NCBI GenBank assembly: GCA_031253755.1
Contig: JAIRVT010000038.1
Coordinates: forward strand, 1-36,014
DNA from: Enterobacteriaceae bacterium
Lineage (GTDB): Bacteria; Pseudomonadota; Gammaproteobacteria; Enterobacterales; Enterobacteriaceae
Direction: 5' to 3'
Length of the DNA stretch: 36,014 nucleotides
The position numbers and the translations under genes are program-made. Positions 17,570 to 25,537 of the stretch are shown here, in pieces (position 1 is the stretch's first letter; the number at the start of each line of letters is the position of its first letter). A model generated the notes under the pieces. It worked only from the letters and a program-made list of their open reading frames with translations. It had not been told where the DNA came from and made no database searches.

Positions 17570-18535
17570 GTGAGTATAGCCATCATGATTGGCACACACG
17601 GAGCCGCGGCGGAGCAACTGCTTCGTACCGCAGAGATGTTGATTGGGGAACAGGACAACGTTTCTTATATCGACTTCGTGCCCGGTGAAAATGCCGATAC
17701 GTTATTTGAGAAATACAATAAGAAACTGGAGTCGTTGGATACAACGCAAGGTGTCTTATTTTTCGTCGATACTTGGGGAGGCAGCCCGTTTAATGCGGCA
17801 AACCGTATCGTTGTAGACAGGGAAAACGACGAAATCGTCACGGGTGTAAATGTTCCCATGCTGGTTGAAGCGTTTATGTGTCGCGATGATGATCCATCAA
17901 TGGAAGAATTGGTTGCCGTGGCATTAGAAACAGGCAGAGAAGGTATTCGTGCCCTTAAGGCCAATCCTGAAAACCAACCTGAAACCGCAACAGAAAAGCC
18001 TGAATCGGTTGCTCCTGTCGCACCTCCGGTGACTGCACCTGCTGGCGGTCATATGAAAATTGCCCTTGCGCGCATCGATGACCGCCTGATTCATGGTCAG
18101 GTAGCAACCCGCTGGACAAAAGAGACTAACGTCAGACGTATTATTGTGGTCAGTGATGAAGTCGCCAAAGATACCGTGCGCTCCACGCTGTTAAAACAGG
18201 TTGCACCTCCCGGCGTCAGCGCACATGTGATCGATGTTGAGAAATGTGTCCGGGTTTACAACAACCCTAAATATACCGATGAACGCGTTATGCTGTTGTT
18301 CACCAACCCGACTGACGTTCTGCGTATCGTAGAAGGTGGGGTTCCGCTGGAATCGATCAATATTGGTGGTATGGCTTTCCGTGAGGGAAAAACCCAAATC
18401 AACAATGCTATCTCTGTTGATGCAGCAGATATCAGCGCTTTCGAAAAACTGAATGCTCGCGGTATCGAGCTTGAAGCACGTAAAGTGGCCAGCGATAGCC
18501 GCCTGAATATGATGGATTTGCTTAAAAAAGCGTAA
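17570..18535 (+). CDS. manX: mannose PTS EIIAB component ManX
   Basis: This is a 321-residue cytoplasmic phosphotransferase protein carrying two domains of the mannose permease. The EIIA domain (1-130) takes phosphate from HPr on His10 (MIGTHGAAAEQ). A Pro/Ala/Glu-rich linker (about 133-160) leads to the EIIB domain with phosphorylation site His175 (RIDDRLIHGQVATRW). Both histidines are at the positions known in E. coli ManX (323 residues). It passes phosphate to mannose, glucose and related sugars entering through ManYZ. The start is GTG at 17570 after GAGGGGAAAAG. It is the first gene of manXYZ; 83 bp separate it from manY. Confidence 0.96.
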   Translation: MSIAIMIGTHGAAAEQLLRTAEMLIGEQDNVSYIDFVPGENADTLFEKYNKKLESLDTTQGVLFFVDTWGGSPFNAANRIVVDRENDEIVTGVNVPMLVEAFMCRDDDPSMEELVAVALETGREGIRALKANPENQPETATEKPESVAPVAPPVTAPAGGHMKIALARIDDRLIHGQVATRWTKETNVRRIIVVSDEVAKDTVRSTLLKQVAPPGVSAHVIDVEKCVRVYNNPKYTDERVMLLFTNPTDVLRIVEGGVPLESINIGGMAFREGKTQINNAISVDAADISAFEKLNARGIELEARKVASDSRLNMMDLLKKA

Positions 18536-18618
18536 AAAATAACAACAGATATTATTTTATACCCCATTACTCAATAACGAAATTCTTACCAAATAACATT
18601 TGGTTACAGGAGAAAACA

Positions 18619-19419
18619 ATGGAAATAACCGTTGTTCAGATTGTATTGATCTTCATCATTGCCTGTATTGCCGGCATGGGTTCCATTCTTGATGAATTTC
18701 AATTCCACCGTCCATTAATTGCTTGTACGTTAGTCGGTTTAGTTTTAGGTGATATACAGAAAGGCATTATCATCGGCGGTACATTGGAAATGATCGCGCT
18801 TGGCTGGATGAATATCGGTGCTGCGATCGCCCCTGATGCCGCATTGGCCTCTATCATTTCCACCATTCTGGTTATTGCGGGCGGTCAGGACGTCGGAGCG
18901 GGTATTGCGATGGCAATTCCACTGGCAGCAGCAGGTCAGGTACTGACCATTATCGTGCGTACCCTGACTGTCGGCTTCCAACATGCGGCGGATAACGCGG
19001 CGGAAAAAGGCAACCTTAGCGCTATCACGGGGCTACACATTGGTGCGCTGTGCCTGCAAGCCATGCGTATTGCATTACCGGCGCTGGTGGTTGCGCTGTC
19101 GGTTGGGACAAAAGAAGTTCAAGGTATGCTGGATTCCATTCCTGAAGTTGTCACCACCGGCCTTAATATTGCAGGCGGCATGATCGTTGTTGTGGGTTAT
19201 GCGATGGTGATTAATATGATGCGTGCCGGTTACCTGATGCCATTCTTCTATCTTGGTTTTGTGGTGGCGGTCTATATTCATAACCTCGTGATACTGGGCG
19301 TCATTGGTGCTGTTATGGCCATCCTGTATATCCAGCTCAGCCCTAAATACAATAAATCACACGCTGTCGCCGCGCCTGCCGGTAACACACCGAATAACCT
19401 TGATAACGAATTAGATTAA
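18619..19419 (+). CDS. manY: mannose PTS EIIC component ManY
   Basis: This is a 266-residue inner-membrane channel component, identical in length to E. coli ManY. Multiple hydrophobic helices alternate with Gly-rich loops (IIACIAGMGSILDEF, GTLEMIALGWMNIGAAIAPDAALASI, LNIAGGMIVVVGYAMVINMM). It forms the sugar-conducting part with ManZ, and serves phage lambda DNA entry in E. coli. GGAG lies before the ATG at 18619. The C-terminus after residue 245 is a soluble Ala/Asn-rich tail. manZ starts 13 bp downstream. Confidence 0.96.
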   Translation: MEITVVQIVLIFIIACIAGMGSILDEFQFHRPLIACTLVGLVLGDIQKGIIIGGTLEMIALGWMNIGAAIAPDAALASIISTILVIAGGQDVGAGIAMAIPLAAAGQVLTIIVRTLTVGFQHAADNAAEKGNLSAITGLHIGALCLQAMRIALPALVVALSVGTKEVQGMLDSIPEVVTTGLNIAGGMIVVVGYAMVINMMRAGYLMPFFYLGFVVAVYIHNLVILGVIGAVMAILYIQLSPKYNKSHAVAAPAGNTPNNLDNELD

Positions 19420-19432
19420 GAGGATGAACAAC

Positions 19433-20284
19433 ATGTCAGATACAACCAACATGGGTCAGAAGAAACTGACGCCAAGCGATATCCGTGGTGTTTTCCTGCG
19501 TTCTAACTTATTTCAGGGTTCATGGAACTTTGAGCGTATGCAGGCATTGGGCTTTTGTTTCGCAATGGTTCCCGCCATTCGCCGTCTTTACCCGGAAAAT
19601 ACCGAAGAACGCAGGCTGGCCATCAAGCGGCATCTGGAATTCTTCAATACCCACCCTTATGTTGCTGCGCCGATTTTGGGTGTCACACTGGCGATGGAAG
19701 AACAAAAAGCCAACGGTGCTGATATTGATGCCAGTGCCATCAACGGTATCAAAGTGGGCCTGATGGGGCCGCTGGCAGGTGTTGGTGACCCGATTTTCTG
19801 GGGAACCATGCGCCCGGTATTTGCGGCGCTGGGTGCCGGCATTGCCATGAATGGCAGCTTGCTTGGGCCAATTCTGTTTTTCGTGCTGTTCAATTTGGTC
19901 CGTTTGCTGACCCGCTATTACGGCGTTGCTTATGGTTATAAGAAAGGCATGGATATCGTCAAAGATATGGGCGGCGGCTTCCTGCAAAAAATGACCGAAG
20001 GTGCGTCTATTTTAGGGTTATTCGTCATGGGCGCCTTGGTGAACAGCTGGACGAAAATCAATATTCCGTTTGTGGTTTCCACAGTGAAAGATCCGACGAC
20101 CAACGTGGAAAAAATCACCACAGTTCAGACCATTCTTGATCAATTGTTACCGGGTATCGCGCCGCTATTACTGACCTTTGGCTGCATGTGGCTGTTGCGG
20201 AGAAAAGTCAACCCGCTGTGGATCATTATCGGCTTCTTTGTTATCGGTATTGCGGGTTACCGTTTCGGCCTGCTGGGCTTATAA
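19433..20284 (+). CDS. manZ: mannose PTS EIID component ManZ
   Basis: This is a 283-residue membrane protein, the same length as E. coli ManZ, which completes the mannose permease with ManY. The N-terminal cytosolic part (LTPSDIRGVFLRSNLFQGSWNFERMQ) and the GLMGPLAGVGDPIFWGT motif are conserved, as is the C-terminal membrane end PLWIIIGFFVIGIAGY. The ATG at 19433 is preferred because GAGG lies 9 nt before it; the upstream ATG at 19424 abuts the same GAGG and would be too close. A terminator-like hairpin follows before yobD. Confidence 0.96.
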   Translation: MSDTTNMGQKKLTPSDIRGVFLRSNLFQGSWNFERMQALGFCFAMVPAIRRLYPENTEERRLAIKRHLEFFNTHPYVAAPILGVTLAMEEQKANGADIDASAINGIKVGLMGPLAGVGDPIFWGTMRPVFAALGAGIAMNGSLLGPILFFVLFNLVRLLTRYYGVAYGYKKGMDIVKDMGGGFLQKMTEGASILGLFVMGALVNSWTKINIPFVVSTVKDPTTNVEKITTVQTILDQLLPGIAPLLLTFGCMWLLRRKVNPLWIIIGFFVIGIAGYRFGLLGL

Positions 20285-20336
20285 CTTAATTGTTCGGTTA
20301 TCAATACGAGCAATTAAGAAAACAATAATTGAATAA

Positions 20337-20364
20337 ATTGGGGAGAAAATAACTCCCCAATTTT
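20337..20364 (+). terminator. intergenic terminator/attenuator between manZ and yobD
   Basis: ATTGGGGAG pairs with CTCCCCAAT (9 bp, 7-nt loop) followed by TTTT. The T-run is short, so it may set the ratio between manXYZ and yobD. Confidence 0.7.
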
Positions 20365-20382
20365 ATGAATACAGGAGTTAAA

Positions 20383-20841
20383 ATGAGCGTAAATGACATC
20401 ATTCTAATGATTTCAATTATATTGATGCTCGCCTTTGCTATTTATGATGAATTTCTTATTCATTATTTCAAAGGCAAAACTCTGTTAACGATAAAATTAA
20501 AAAGAAAACATCGGATCGACGTCTCAATATTTATCGTATTAATTCTCATTATTATTTATAATAATATCACCTCAAACGGTGAGTTATTAACAACTTATTT
20601 GTTATCTTTTATTATTTTAATGGGAATATATTTTGGTTATATTCGTTCACCTAAACTCTTCTTTAAAGAAACAGGGTTTTATTACGCCAATCGGTTCTTT
20701 AATTATGAGAAAATAAAAGCCATGAATTTATCGGAAGATGGTATTTTAATGATTGATCTTGAAATCAATAAAATATATATTTCCGTAAAAGAATTAGATG
20801 ACTTGGATAACATTTATCAATTCTTTCTAAATAAAAAATAA
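20383..20841 (+). CDS. yobD: YobD family inner-membrane protein (UPF0266)
   Basis: This is a 152-residue protein with three hydrophobic segments near the N-terminus (about 5-22, 43-58, 66-85) and a cytoplasmic C-terminal domain. The motif ANRFFNYEKIKAMNLSEDGILMIDLE aligns with E. coli YobD, which has the same length and also lies after manZ. Function is unknown. GGAG precedes the ATG at 20383, preferred over the ATG at 20365 inside the hairpin. The codon use is more AT-rich than manXYZ. Confidence 0.9.
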   Translation: MSVNDIILMISIILMLAFAIYDEFLIHYFKGKTLLTIKLKRKHRIDVSIFIVLILIIIYNNITSNGELLTTYLLSFIILMGIYFGYIRSPKLFFKETGFYYANRFFNYEKIKAMNLSEDGILMIDLEINKIYISVKELDDLDNIYQFFLNKK

Positions 20842-20920
20842 CATTCATCTCCTATTTAACCTCAATTTAAAATAAGGCTGTTAATTAATATCAGTCTTAT
20901 TTTTAATCAGATAAAGGTAA

Positions 20921-20935
20921 TGATAATTATTATCA
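20921..20935. promoter_or_regulatory. Fur box upstream of mntP
   Basis: TGATAATTATTATCA is a perfect 7-1-7 inverted repeat matching the Fur core. It lies about 90 bp before the riboswitch. E. coli mntP is under MntR and Fur, so the context fits. Confidence 0.75.
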
Positions 20936-21011
20936 AATTATTTGGTGAAAATTTGTCGGGAATATTTTTTATATTTTGCTTTTTAAATTAAATATGATAT
21001 TTTGCCTTTCA

Positions 21012-21190
21012 GTCATTGGGGAGTAGCCTGTTCTGGAGCCTGTTTAAAAGCTCCGGGAAATTCGTATCAACACACTCGTTTGAATAAAACGTGGTACGAA
21101 TACCAAATTGGGTGGCAAGACCATAGGCACATAACATCACTGTTGGTTGGGGGTGAGTTGTGTGTATATGGAACTCCCGACCGAGGTTAT
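21012..21190 (+). promoter_or_regulatory. yybP-ykoY manganese riboswitch of mntP
   Basis: The leader contains the conserved GGGGAGTAGCC near its 5' end (21018), the internal GGCAAGACCATAGGCAC (about 21112) and the 3' CTCCCGACCGAGG (21174) just before the start. GGGGAG can close P1 with CTCCC. These are the hallmarks of the yybP-ykoY family, which binds Mn(II) and switches on translation of mntP/alx in E. coli. Open frames across this leader are spurious. Confidence 0.9.
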
Positions 21191-21194
21191 TTCA

Positions 21195-21782
21195 ATGAGT
21201 TTTTACGCTACACTTATTCTCGCCTTTGCCCTTTCTATGGATGCTTTCGCTGTTGCCATCAGCAAAGGTGCCACGCTTCACCGTCCACATTTACGTGAAG
21301 CCCTCCGAACGGGTTTCATATTTGGTTTAGTTGAAGCCTGTACTCCTTTAATCGGCTGGTCTCTGGGTATTTATGCCAGCCAGTATATTATGCAGTGGGA
21401 TCATTGGGTCGCATTTTTATTACTGTTTATTCTTGGCGGCCGGATGATAATTGAAAGTTTTAAAAATAAAACTGAAGAGACCGCTCAACCCCATATTTCC
21501 CGTCAACACAATCCAAGCCGATTAATATTGGCGGCCATTGCGACCAGTCTGGATGCGATGGCAATTGGTGTCGGTCTCGCATTCTTACAAGTGAATATAT
21601 TACATACTGCGATGACCATCGGGATTATAACTATGATGATGGCAACACTGGGCATATTAATTGGCCGTTATATTGGGCCATTATTGGGTAAGCGGGCTGA
21701 ACTTATTGGTGGATTAGTATTAATTGCAATTGGCTTCAATATATTATTTGAGCATCTTGGTTTATTTATGTACGCCAAATGA
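21195..21782 (+). CDS. mntP: manganese efflux pump MntP
   Basis: This is a 195-residue inner-membrane manganese exporter. Six hydrophobic helices are apparent and the two family signatures [14 protein letters not shown] (residues 14-27) and [15 protein letters not shown] contain the paired Asp residues of this duplicated fold. E. coli MntP has 188 residues. The ATG at 21195 follows the riboswitch at the usual distance and gives the standard N-terminus; longer readings run through the riboswitch. Control is by the Mn riboswitch and, from the upstream site, by Fur. Confidence 0.96.
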   Translation: MSFYATLILAFALSMDAFAVAISKGATLHRPHLREALRTGFIFGLVEACTPLIGWSLGIYASQYIMQWDHWVAFLLLFILGGRMIIESFKNKTEETAQPHISRQHNPSRLILAAIATSLDAMAIGVGLAFLQVNILHTAMTIGIITMMMATLGILIGRYIGPLLGKRAELIGGLVLIAIGFNILFEHLGLFMYAK

Positions 21783-21839
21783 TCTTTTTCTGATTATTTA
21801 TCAATCCAACTTCAAGTTACCACTTGTGAAGCAATTTGA

Positions 21840-21880
21840 GTGTCTTATATCTTTTCGCGTAGCGGGAAGATATAAGACAC
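21840..21880. repeat. long perfect hairpin (19-bp stem, 3-nt loop)
   Basis: GTGTCTTATATCTT pairs with AAGATATAAGACAC; allowing two G-T pairs the stem continues through TTCGC/GCGGG to a GTA loop. It is preceded by the small palindrome AACTTCAAGTT (about 21809-21819). It is not followed by a T-run, so it looks more like a dispersed palindromic repeat or mini-element than a terminator. Confidence 0.75.
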
Positions 21881-21982
21881 ACGCCGATTGGTGATCGAAA
21901 CCGACAATAAGCGACATTGACAATGCGTTATGATATGTGACCCAATACTTGAATGACGTCCACCGAGGAAAAGACGCAGCAA

Positions 21983-22420
21983 ATGAAAAATATTCCGATA
22001 CTGGCAGCCGCCGCAGTGACCGCCATGCTGTTGAGCAGCTGCGCGACGCCGAACCACAATGCCGTTTCACCAACATCCGCGCCGGTTTGCCACACTGGCG
22101 CTCCGATGACCCAAACGACACTCTATTTTGGCCTGAACCGCCCGTCCGGGCCGGTGATTACCACCACCGAATGGCAAACCTTTATCGACAGACAGGTCAC
22201 GCCACGTTTTAAAGACGGGCTGTCGGTATTTGACACCAAGGGGCAATGGCTGGGCAACGACGGCAAACTGGCACGCGAGAACAGTAAAGCGTTACTGCTG
22301 ATCCACACGCCGGATAAAGAGAGCGAAACGAATATCGAAACGCTGCGCAGCAACTATAAACAACAATTTGCGCAAGATTCAGTCATGCGAGTTGATGCGC
22401 CAGTGTGCGTAGCATTTTAA
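21983..22420 (+). CDS. DUF3574 lipoprotein
   Basis: This is a 145-residue putative lipoprotein. The N-terminus MKNIPILAAAAVTAMLLSSC gives a signal peptide with an LSSC lipobox, so Cys20 would be acylated. The remainder fits the DUF3574 family (TTLYFGLNRPSGPVIT..EWQTFIDRQVTPRF, DGLSVFD..GQW), of unknown function. The gene is clearly GC-richer than mntP and rlmA beside it, suggesting transfer. The ATG at 21983 lies a little far from GAGGA (about 13 nt); an ATG at 21953 would add ten polar residues before the signal. It converges on rlmA with a shared hairpin. Confidence 0.8.
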   Translation: MKNIPILAAAAVTAMLLSSCATPNHNAVSPTSAPVCHTGAPMTQTTLYFGLNRPSGPVITTTEWQTFIDRQVTPRFKDGLSVFDTKGQWLGNDGKLARENSKALLLIHTPDKESETNIETLRSNYKQQFAQDSVMRVDAPVCVAF

Positions 22421-22480
22421 GGAATATTCCGGGCGATCAACCGATTTACATCAGGTAATTAGCGATTTTTTAAGCCAATG

Positions 22481-22504
22481 TTTTTAACACGATTTTTAAC
22501 ACGA
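22481..22504 (+). repeat. 12-bp perfect tandem duplication downstream of the DUF3574 gene
   Basis: TTTTTAACACGA occurs twice without a gap and is followed by a third partial copy (AATTTTTAAC). Confidence 0.75.
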
Positions 22505-22553
22505 AATTTTTAACTCAATTAACACTAAATTAATCAAAGAAGATGATTAGAAC

Positions 22554-22580
22554 AAAGGCCGGCATTAAGCTGGCCCTTTT
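22554..22580. terminator. hairpin between the DUF3574 gene and rlmA
   Basis: AAAGGCCGGC pairs with GCTGGCCCTTT with one bulged base, followed by T4 on the plus strand and AT-rich sequence on the minus strand. Likely shared by both convergent genes. Confidence 0.7.
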
Positions 22581-22596
22581 CAGGTTAATTAAAATA

Positions 22597-23427
22597 TTAA
22601 TTTCGTCGGTAAACTTTTAATATAAAATCGGCTTCACACTGAAATGATTTGGCCGCTTTCAGATTGTATTTCACCTCTTCCGAAGCCCGCCAGGCAAATG
22701 GAGTCATCTGCAATAAATGATAAGATTGCTCGCTTTCCAATTGCATTTCATAAGCCAGTATTTCCGTCGCCACTAATTCAAACCCTGCCAATTGTTCGGT
22801 ATTTTCAGGATGTAAACGAACCTCCTGATAAATTAATTCCTTTAACTGATACAAATGACGTGGGCCGGGGGTTACCGTAAGAACAATACCACCTGATTTT
22901 ATCACCCGGCCTAGTTCGGCGGCTTTGCAGGGCGCATAAATGCGCAAAATCCCATCAAGTGCACCATCGGCAAACGGCAGACGGTGGCTGGAGGCCACAC
23001 AAAAATTCACATCAGGGTAGCGTTTAGCCGCATAACGAATAGCCACTTTCGCCACATCCAAACCATATACGGCCATATTTCGGGCAAGGTTTAACTGTTT
23101 TTGCACTTCAGCGGTGTAATAACCTTCGCCACAACCAATATCCAGCAATGTTCCCGCCTGTTCCGGTGACGTGTGTTCAGGTAAAAAACGGTTAAACAGA
23201 TCAATAACTTTTTGCTGTAATGGCTGGTAATAACCTGCCTGTAAAAACGCCCTTCGCGCCTGCATCATGCCAGCGCTGTCCCCCGGTTCTTTTGAACGTT
23301 TGTACTGAACGGGAAGCAAATTCACATAACCTTCTTTTGCACAATCAAATTGATGCTTGTTTTCGCAACGCCATTGGTGATGCGAAAACAGTAATGGCAA
23401 GTGACATAAAGGGCATTGATAAGACAT
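22597..23427 (-). CDS. rlmA: 23S rRNA (guanine-745-N1)-methyltransferase RlmA
   Basis: This is a 276-residue SAM-dependent methyltransferase modifying G745 of 23S rRNA. An N-terminal zinc site (CPLC at 5-8, then Cys and His in RCENKHQF) precedes EGYVNLLPVQYKRS, the SAM motif LLDIGCGEGYYTAEV, and VASSHRLPFADGALDGILRIYAPC. All match E. coli RlmA (269). It stands alone, divergent from the downstream GNAT gene. The C-terminal Tyr/Arg-rich end is slightly longer than in E. coli. Confidence 0.95.
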   Translation of the reverse strand: MSYQCPLCHLPLLFSHHQWRCENKHQFDCAKEGYVNLLPVQYKRSKEPGDSAGMMQARRAFLQAGYYQPLQQKVIDLFNRFLPEHTSPEQAGTLLDIGCGEGYYTAEVQKQLNLARNMAVYGLDVAKVAIRYAAKRYPDVNFCVASSHRLPFADGALDGILRIYAPCKAAELGRVIKSGGIVLTVTPGPRHLYQLKELIYQEVRLHPENTEQLAGFELVATEILAYEMQLESEQSYHLLQMTPFAWRASEEVKYNLKAAKSFQCEADFILKVYRRN

Positions 23428-23588
23428 AACATTCCGATGGAGTAAGGAAAAAATCAGGCGTGTACTATATCACACTTCTGCATGACTGATTTTTAGCAAT
23501 TGCCCATGATGACGGGTTGACTCTGTTGCCCGTAAAATTCATTATTTTATTTCACAAAAAATTAACACATTTCTCGCGAGGCCAAACC

Positions 23589-24164
23589 ATGCCATTTGAA
23601 GATCTGGAAACCCAACGCCTGTTACTGAAAAGATTGGCCACCGATGATGCCGCCCATATCCAGCAAAAATTCCCTCATTGGGAAATCGTGAAATATTTAG
23701 ACAGCAATGCCGTGCCTTGGCCCTATCCTGCTAACGGCGGGGAAAATTTTGTCAATAACGTTGCTTTGCCTGCAATACAAAATCAAAAAGCCTATGTTTG
23801 GTCACTGCGAATTAAAACCAACCCGGATGAATTTATTGGCGTCATCGGGCTGTATACGAAACCGGATAATAATCGCGGTTTCTGGCTCTCTTTAGAATAT
23901 CAAGGGCAAGGGCTTATGCGTGAAGCGTGTGAAAGAGTCACAGGCTATTGGTTTAACGAGTTGGGACAGACCGTGCTCAGGGTCGCCAAAGCTAGCGTTA
24001 ATGATAAATCACGCAGAATTTCACTGGCCGAAGGCATGAAAGTCATCAGGACAGAGAAGAAAAAGTATGTATCAGGCCAATTTGATAGTGAAATATGGGA
24101 ATTAACCCGTGAAGACTGGCTTAAGCAACAAAAACAATGCCGTCATCGTCATGAGAGCCGTTAA
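23589..24164 (+). CDS. GNAT acetyltransferase, RimJ/RimL-like
   Basis: This is a 191-residue N-acetyltransferase of the RimJ/RimL type (Acetyltransf_3). The family start ETQRLLLKRLATDDA is followed by the acetyl-CoA loop FWLSLEYQGQGLMREA and the strand-helix VAKASVNDKSRRISLAEGMKVI. Substrate is unknown; relatives acetylate ribosomal proteins or small amines. GAGG lies 8 nt before the ATG at 23589, which is preferred over the longer frame from 23517. It converges on uhpC with only 11 bp between stops and no clear terminator. Confidence 0.85.
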   Translation: MPFEDLETQRLLLKRLATDDAAHIQQKFPHWEIVKYLDSNAVPWPYPANGGENFVNNVALPAIQNQKAYVWSLRIKTNPDEFIGVIGLYTKPDNNRGFWLSLEYQGQGLMREACERVTGYWFNELGQTVLRVAKASVNDKSRRISLAEGMKVIRTEKKKYVSGQFDSEIWELTREDWLKQQKQCRHRHESR

Positions 24165-24175
24165 CGCTGCTCTCT

Positions 24176-25516
24176 TTATCTTTCTTTTTGCTGAGGGAAT
24201 TGCGCCTGCAAAAAGGGCAGTAATAATAAACCAATCATTACGGCACAAACCGAAATCGTAATAAATAAACCGGTCCAATGATAATGTTCCAGAATGATCG
24301 CAAAAGGATAACCTGCCAGCGCGGCGCCCGTATAAGCAAACAAACCAACAAATCCCGTTGCGGCACCTGCGGCATTTTTATGTGAGCACTCTGCCGCAGC
24401 CATACCAATCAATAACTGCGGGCCAAACACGAAAAAACCTATCGCAAAAAATCCCAATGACTGAAACACAATATCCGTCATTGGCATCAGCCATAAGGCG
24501 GCCACTGACAAAAAAATACCTATGGCAAAGATTAAATTAATCGGGCCACGATTGCCGCCAAACAGCTTATCCGATCCCCAACCGGCTACCAGCGATCCCA
24601 CCAATCCACCGACTTCAAACAGGGATACGACAAAATTGGCGCTCACTAAATCATAATGATGATATTCCGTCAGGTAGAGATTTCCCCAATCATTGATAAC
24701 CGTGCGGACGAGGTAAACCAGCACATAGCTACAGGAAAGCAGCCAAATGTATTTGTTCCGTAAAACGTAGATCGCCAATATTTCCCTGTAGGTTAAGCCT
24801 TTTCCCTGCTCTTCGTGTTTTTTCTCCAAAAAATCATTGCGATACTGACCAATGGTCGGCAATCCCAGCGAAACCGGTTTATCACGCAATCGCCAGCACA
24901 ACAGTATTCCGCCTAAAATTCCCAGACAACCCGGCACGATAAACCCTTCCCGCCAGCTAAAATGCCAGCTCAAAAAGCTGACAAAAAGTGCCACCAACGC
25001 ACTGCCAACGTGGTGTGAAGTATTCCACAGCGCCCACCAAAACCCGCGCTCCGAGCGGGAATACCAGCTCGTCAGTAATTTGGCGCATGACGGCGATGCC
25101 CAGCCCTGAAACCAAGCATTCAGTACCCACAGGCAAGTAAACATCACAATGGAGCTGGACAGGCCAAAACAGATATTGATGATGCCTGTCGCTATCAACC
25201 CGAATCCCATAAAGTAACGCGAGTTGGCGCAATCGGAAATAATCCCGGAAATAAACTTCGAGCAGCCGTAAGTGATATAAAACAGCGTGCCAATCAGGCC
25301 GATATCACTTTTATCCAGCCCCAGATCGCTGATCATGGCAGGCACCGCGTAATTAAAACTTTTACGGGTGAAATAAAACAAGGCATAGCCCACATACAGG
25401 CTGAGCATGATGTGAAAGCGCCAGTAACGGTACTGTTGTCGAATTTCGCTATCAGACAAAACCTGTTGATTTACTGCGTGAAGTTGAGAAATCTTGAGTT
25501 GGGAAAAAAAGTTCAT
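24176..25516 (-). CDS. uhpC: glucose-6-phosphate membrane sensor UhpC
   Basis: This is a 446-residue 12-helix MFS protein homologous to UhpT that acts as the receptor for external glucose-6-phosphate and stimulates UhpB. It follows E. coli UhpC through the whole length (YALFYFTRKSFNYAVPAM, GTLFYITYGCSKFISGI, DRDGNRGP-type loop [41 protein letters not shown]). The cysteine in AAECSHK and the Arg/Lys set of organophosphate carriers are retained. It is the last gene of the uhpABC operon, 21 bp after uhpB. Confidence 0.95.
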   Translation of the reverse strand: MNFFSQLKISQLHAVNQQVLSDSEIRQQYRYWRFHIMLSLYVGYALFYFTRKSFNYAVPAMISDLGLDKSDIGLIGTLFYITYGCSKFISGIISDCANSRYFMGFGLIATGIINICFGLSSSIVMFTCLWVLNAWFQGWASPSCAKLLTSWYSRSERGFWWALWNTSHHVGSALVALFVSFLSWHFSWREGFIVPGCLGILGGILLCWRLRDKPVSLGLPTIGQYRNDFLEKKHEEQGKGLTYREILAIYVLRNKYIWLLSCSYVLVYLVRTVINDWGNLYLTEYHHYDLVSANFVVSLFEVGGLVGSLVAGWGSDKLFGGNRGPINLIFAIGIFLSVAALWLMPMTDIVFQSLGFFAIGFFVFGPQLLIGMAAAECSHKNAAGAATGFVGLFAYTGAALAGYPFAIILEHYHWTGLFITISVCAVMIGLLLLPFLQAQFPQQKER

Positions 25517-25537
25517 GGCTGTTTCTTATTCTTATTT

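Noticed and set aside
19520..19987. 155-codon frame opposite manZ
   Set aside because: Antisense shadow of a conserved PTS gene; composition rich in His/Gln without a motif.
21002..21298. Open frame of 98 codons across the mntP leader
   Set aside because: It covers the yybP-ykoY riboswitch and overlaps the MntP start; no family likeness and no ribosome site.
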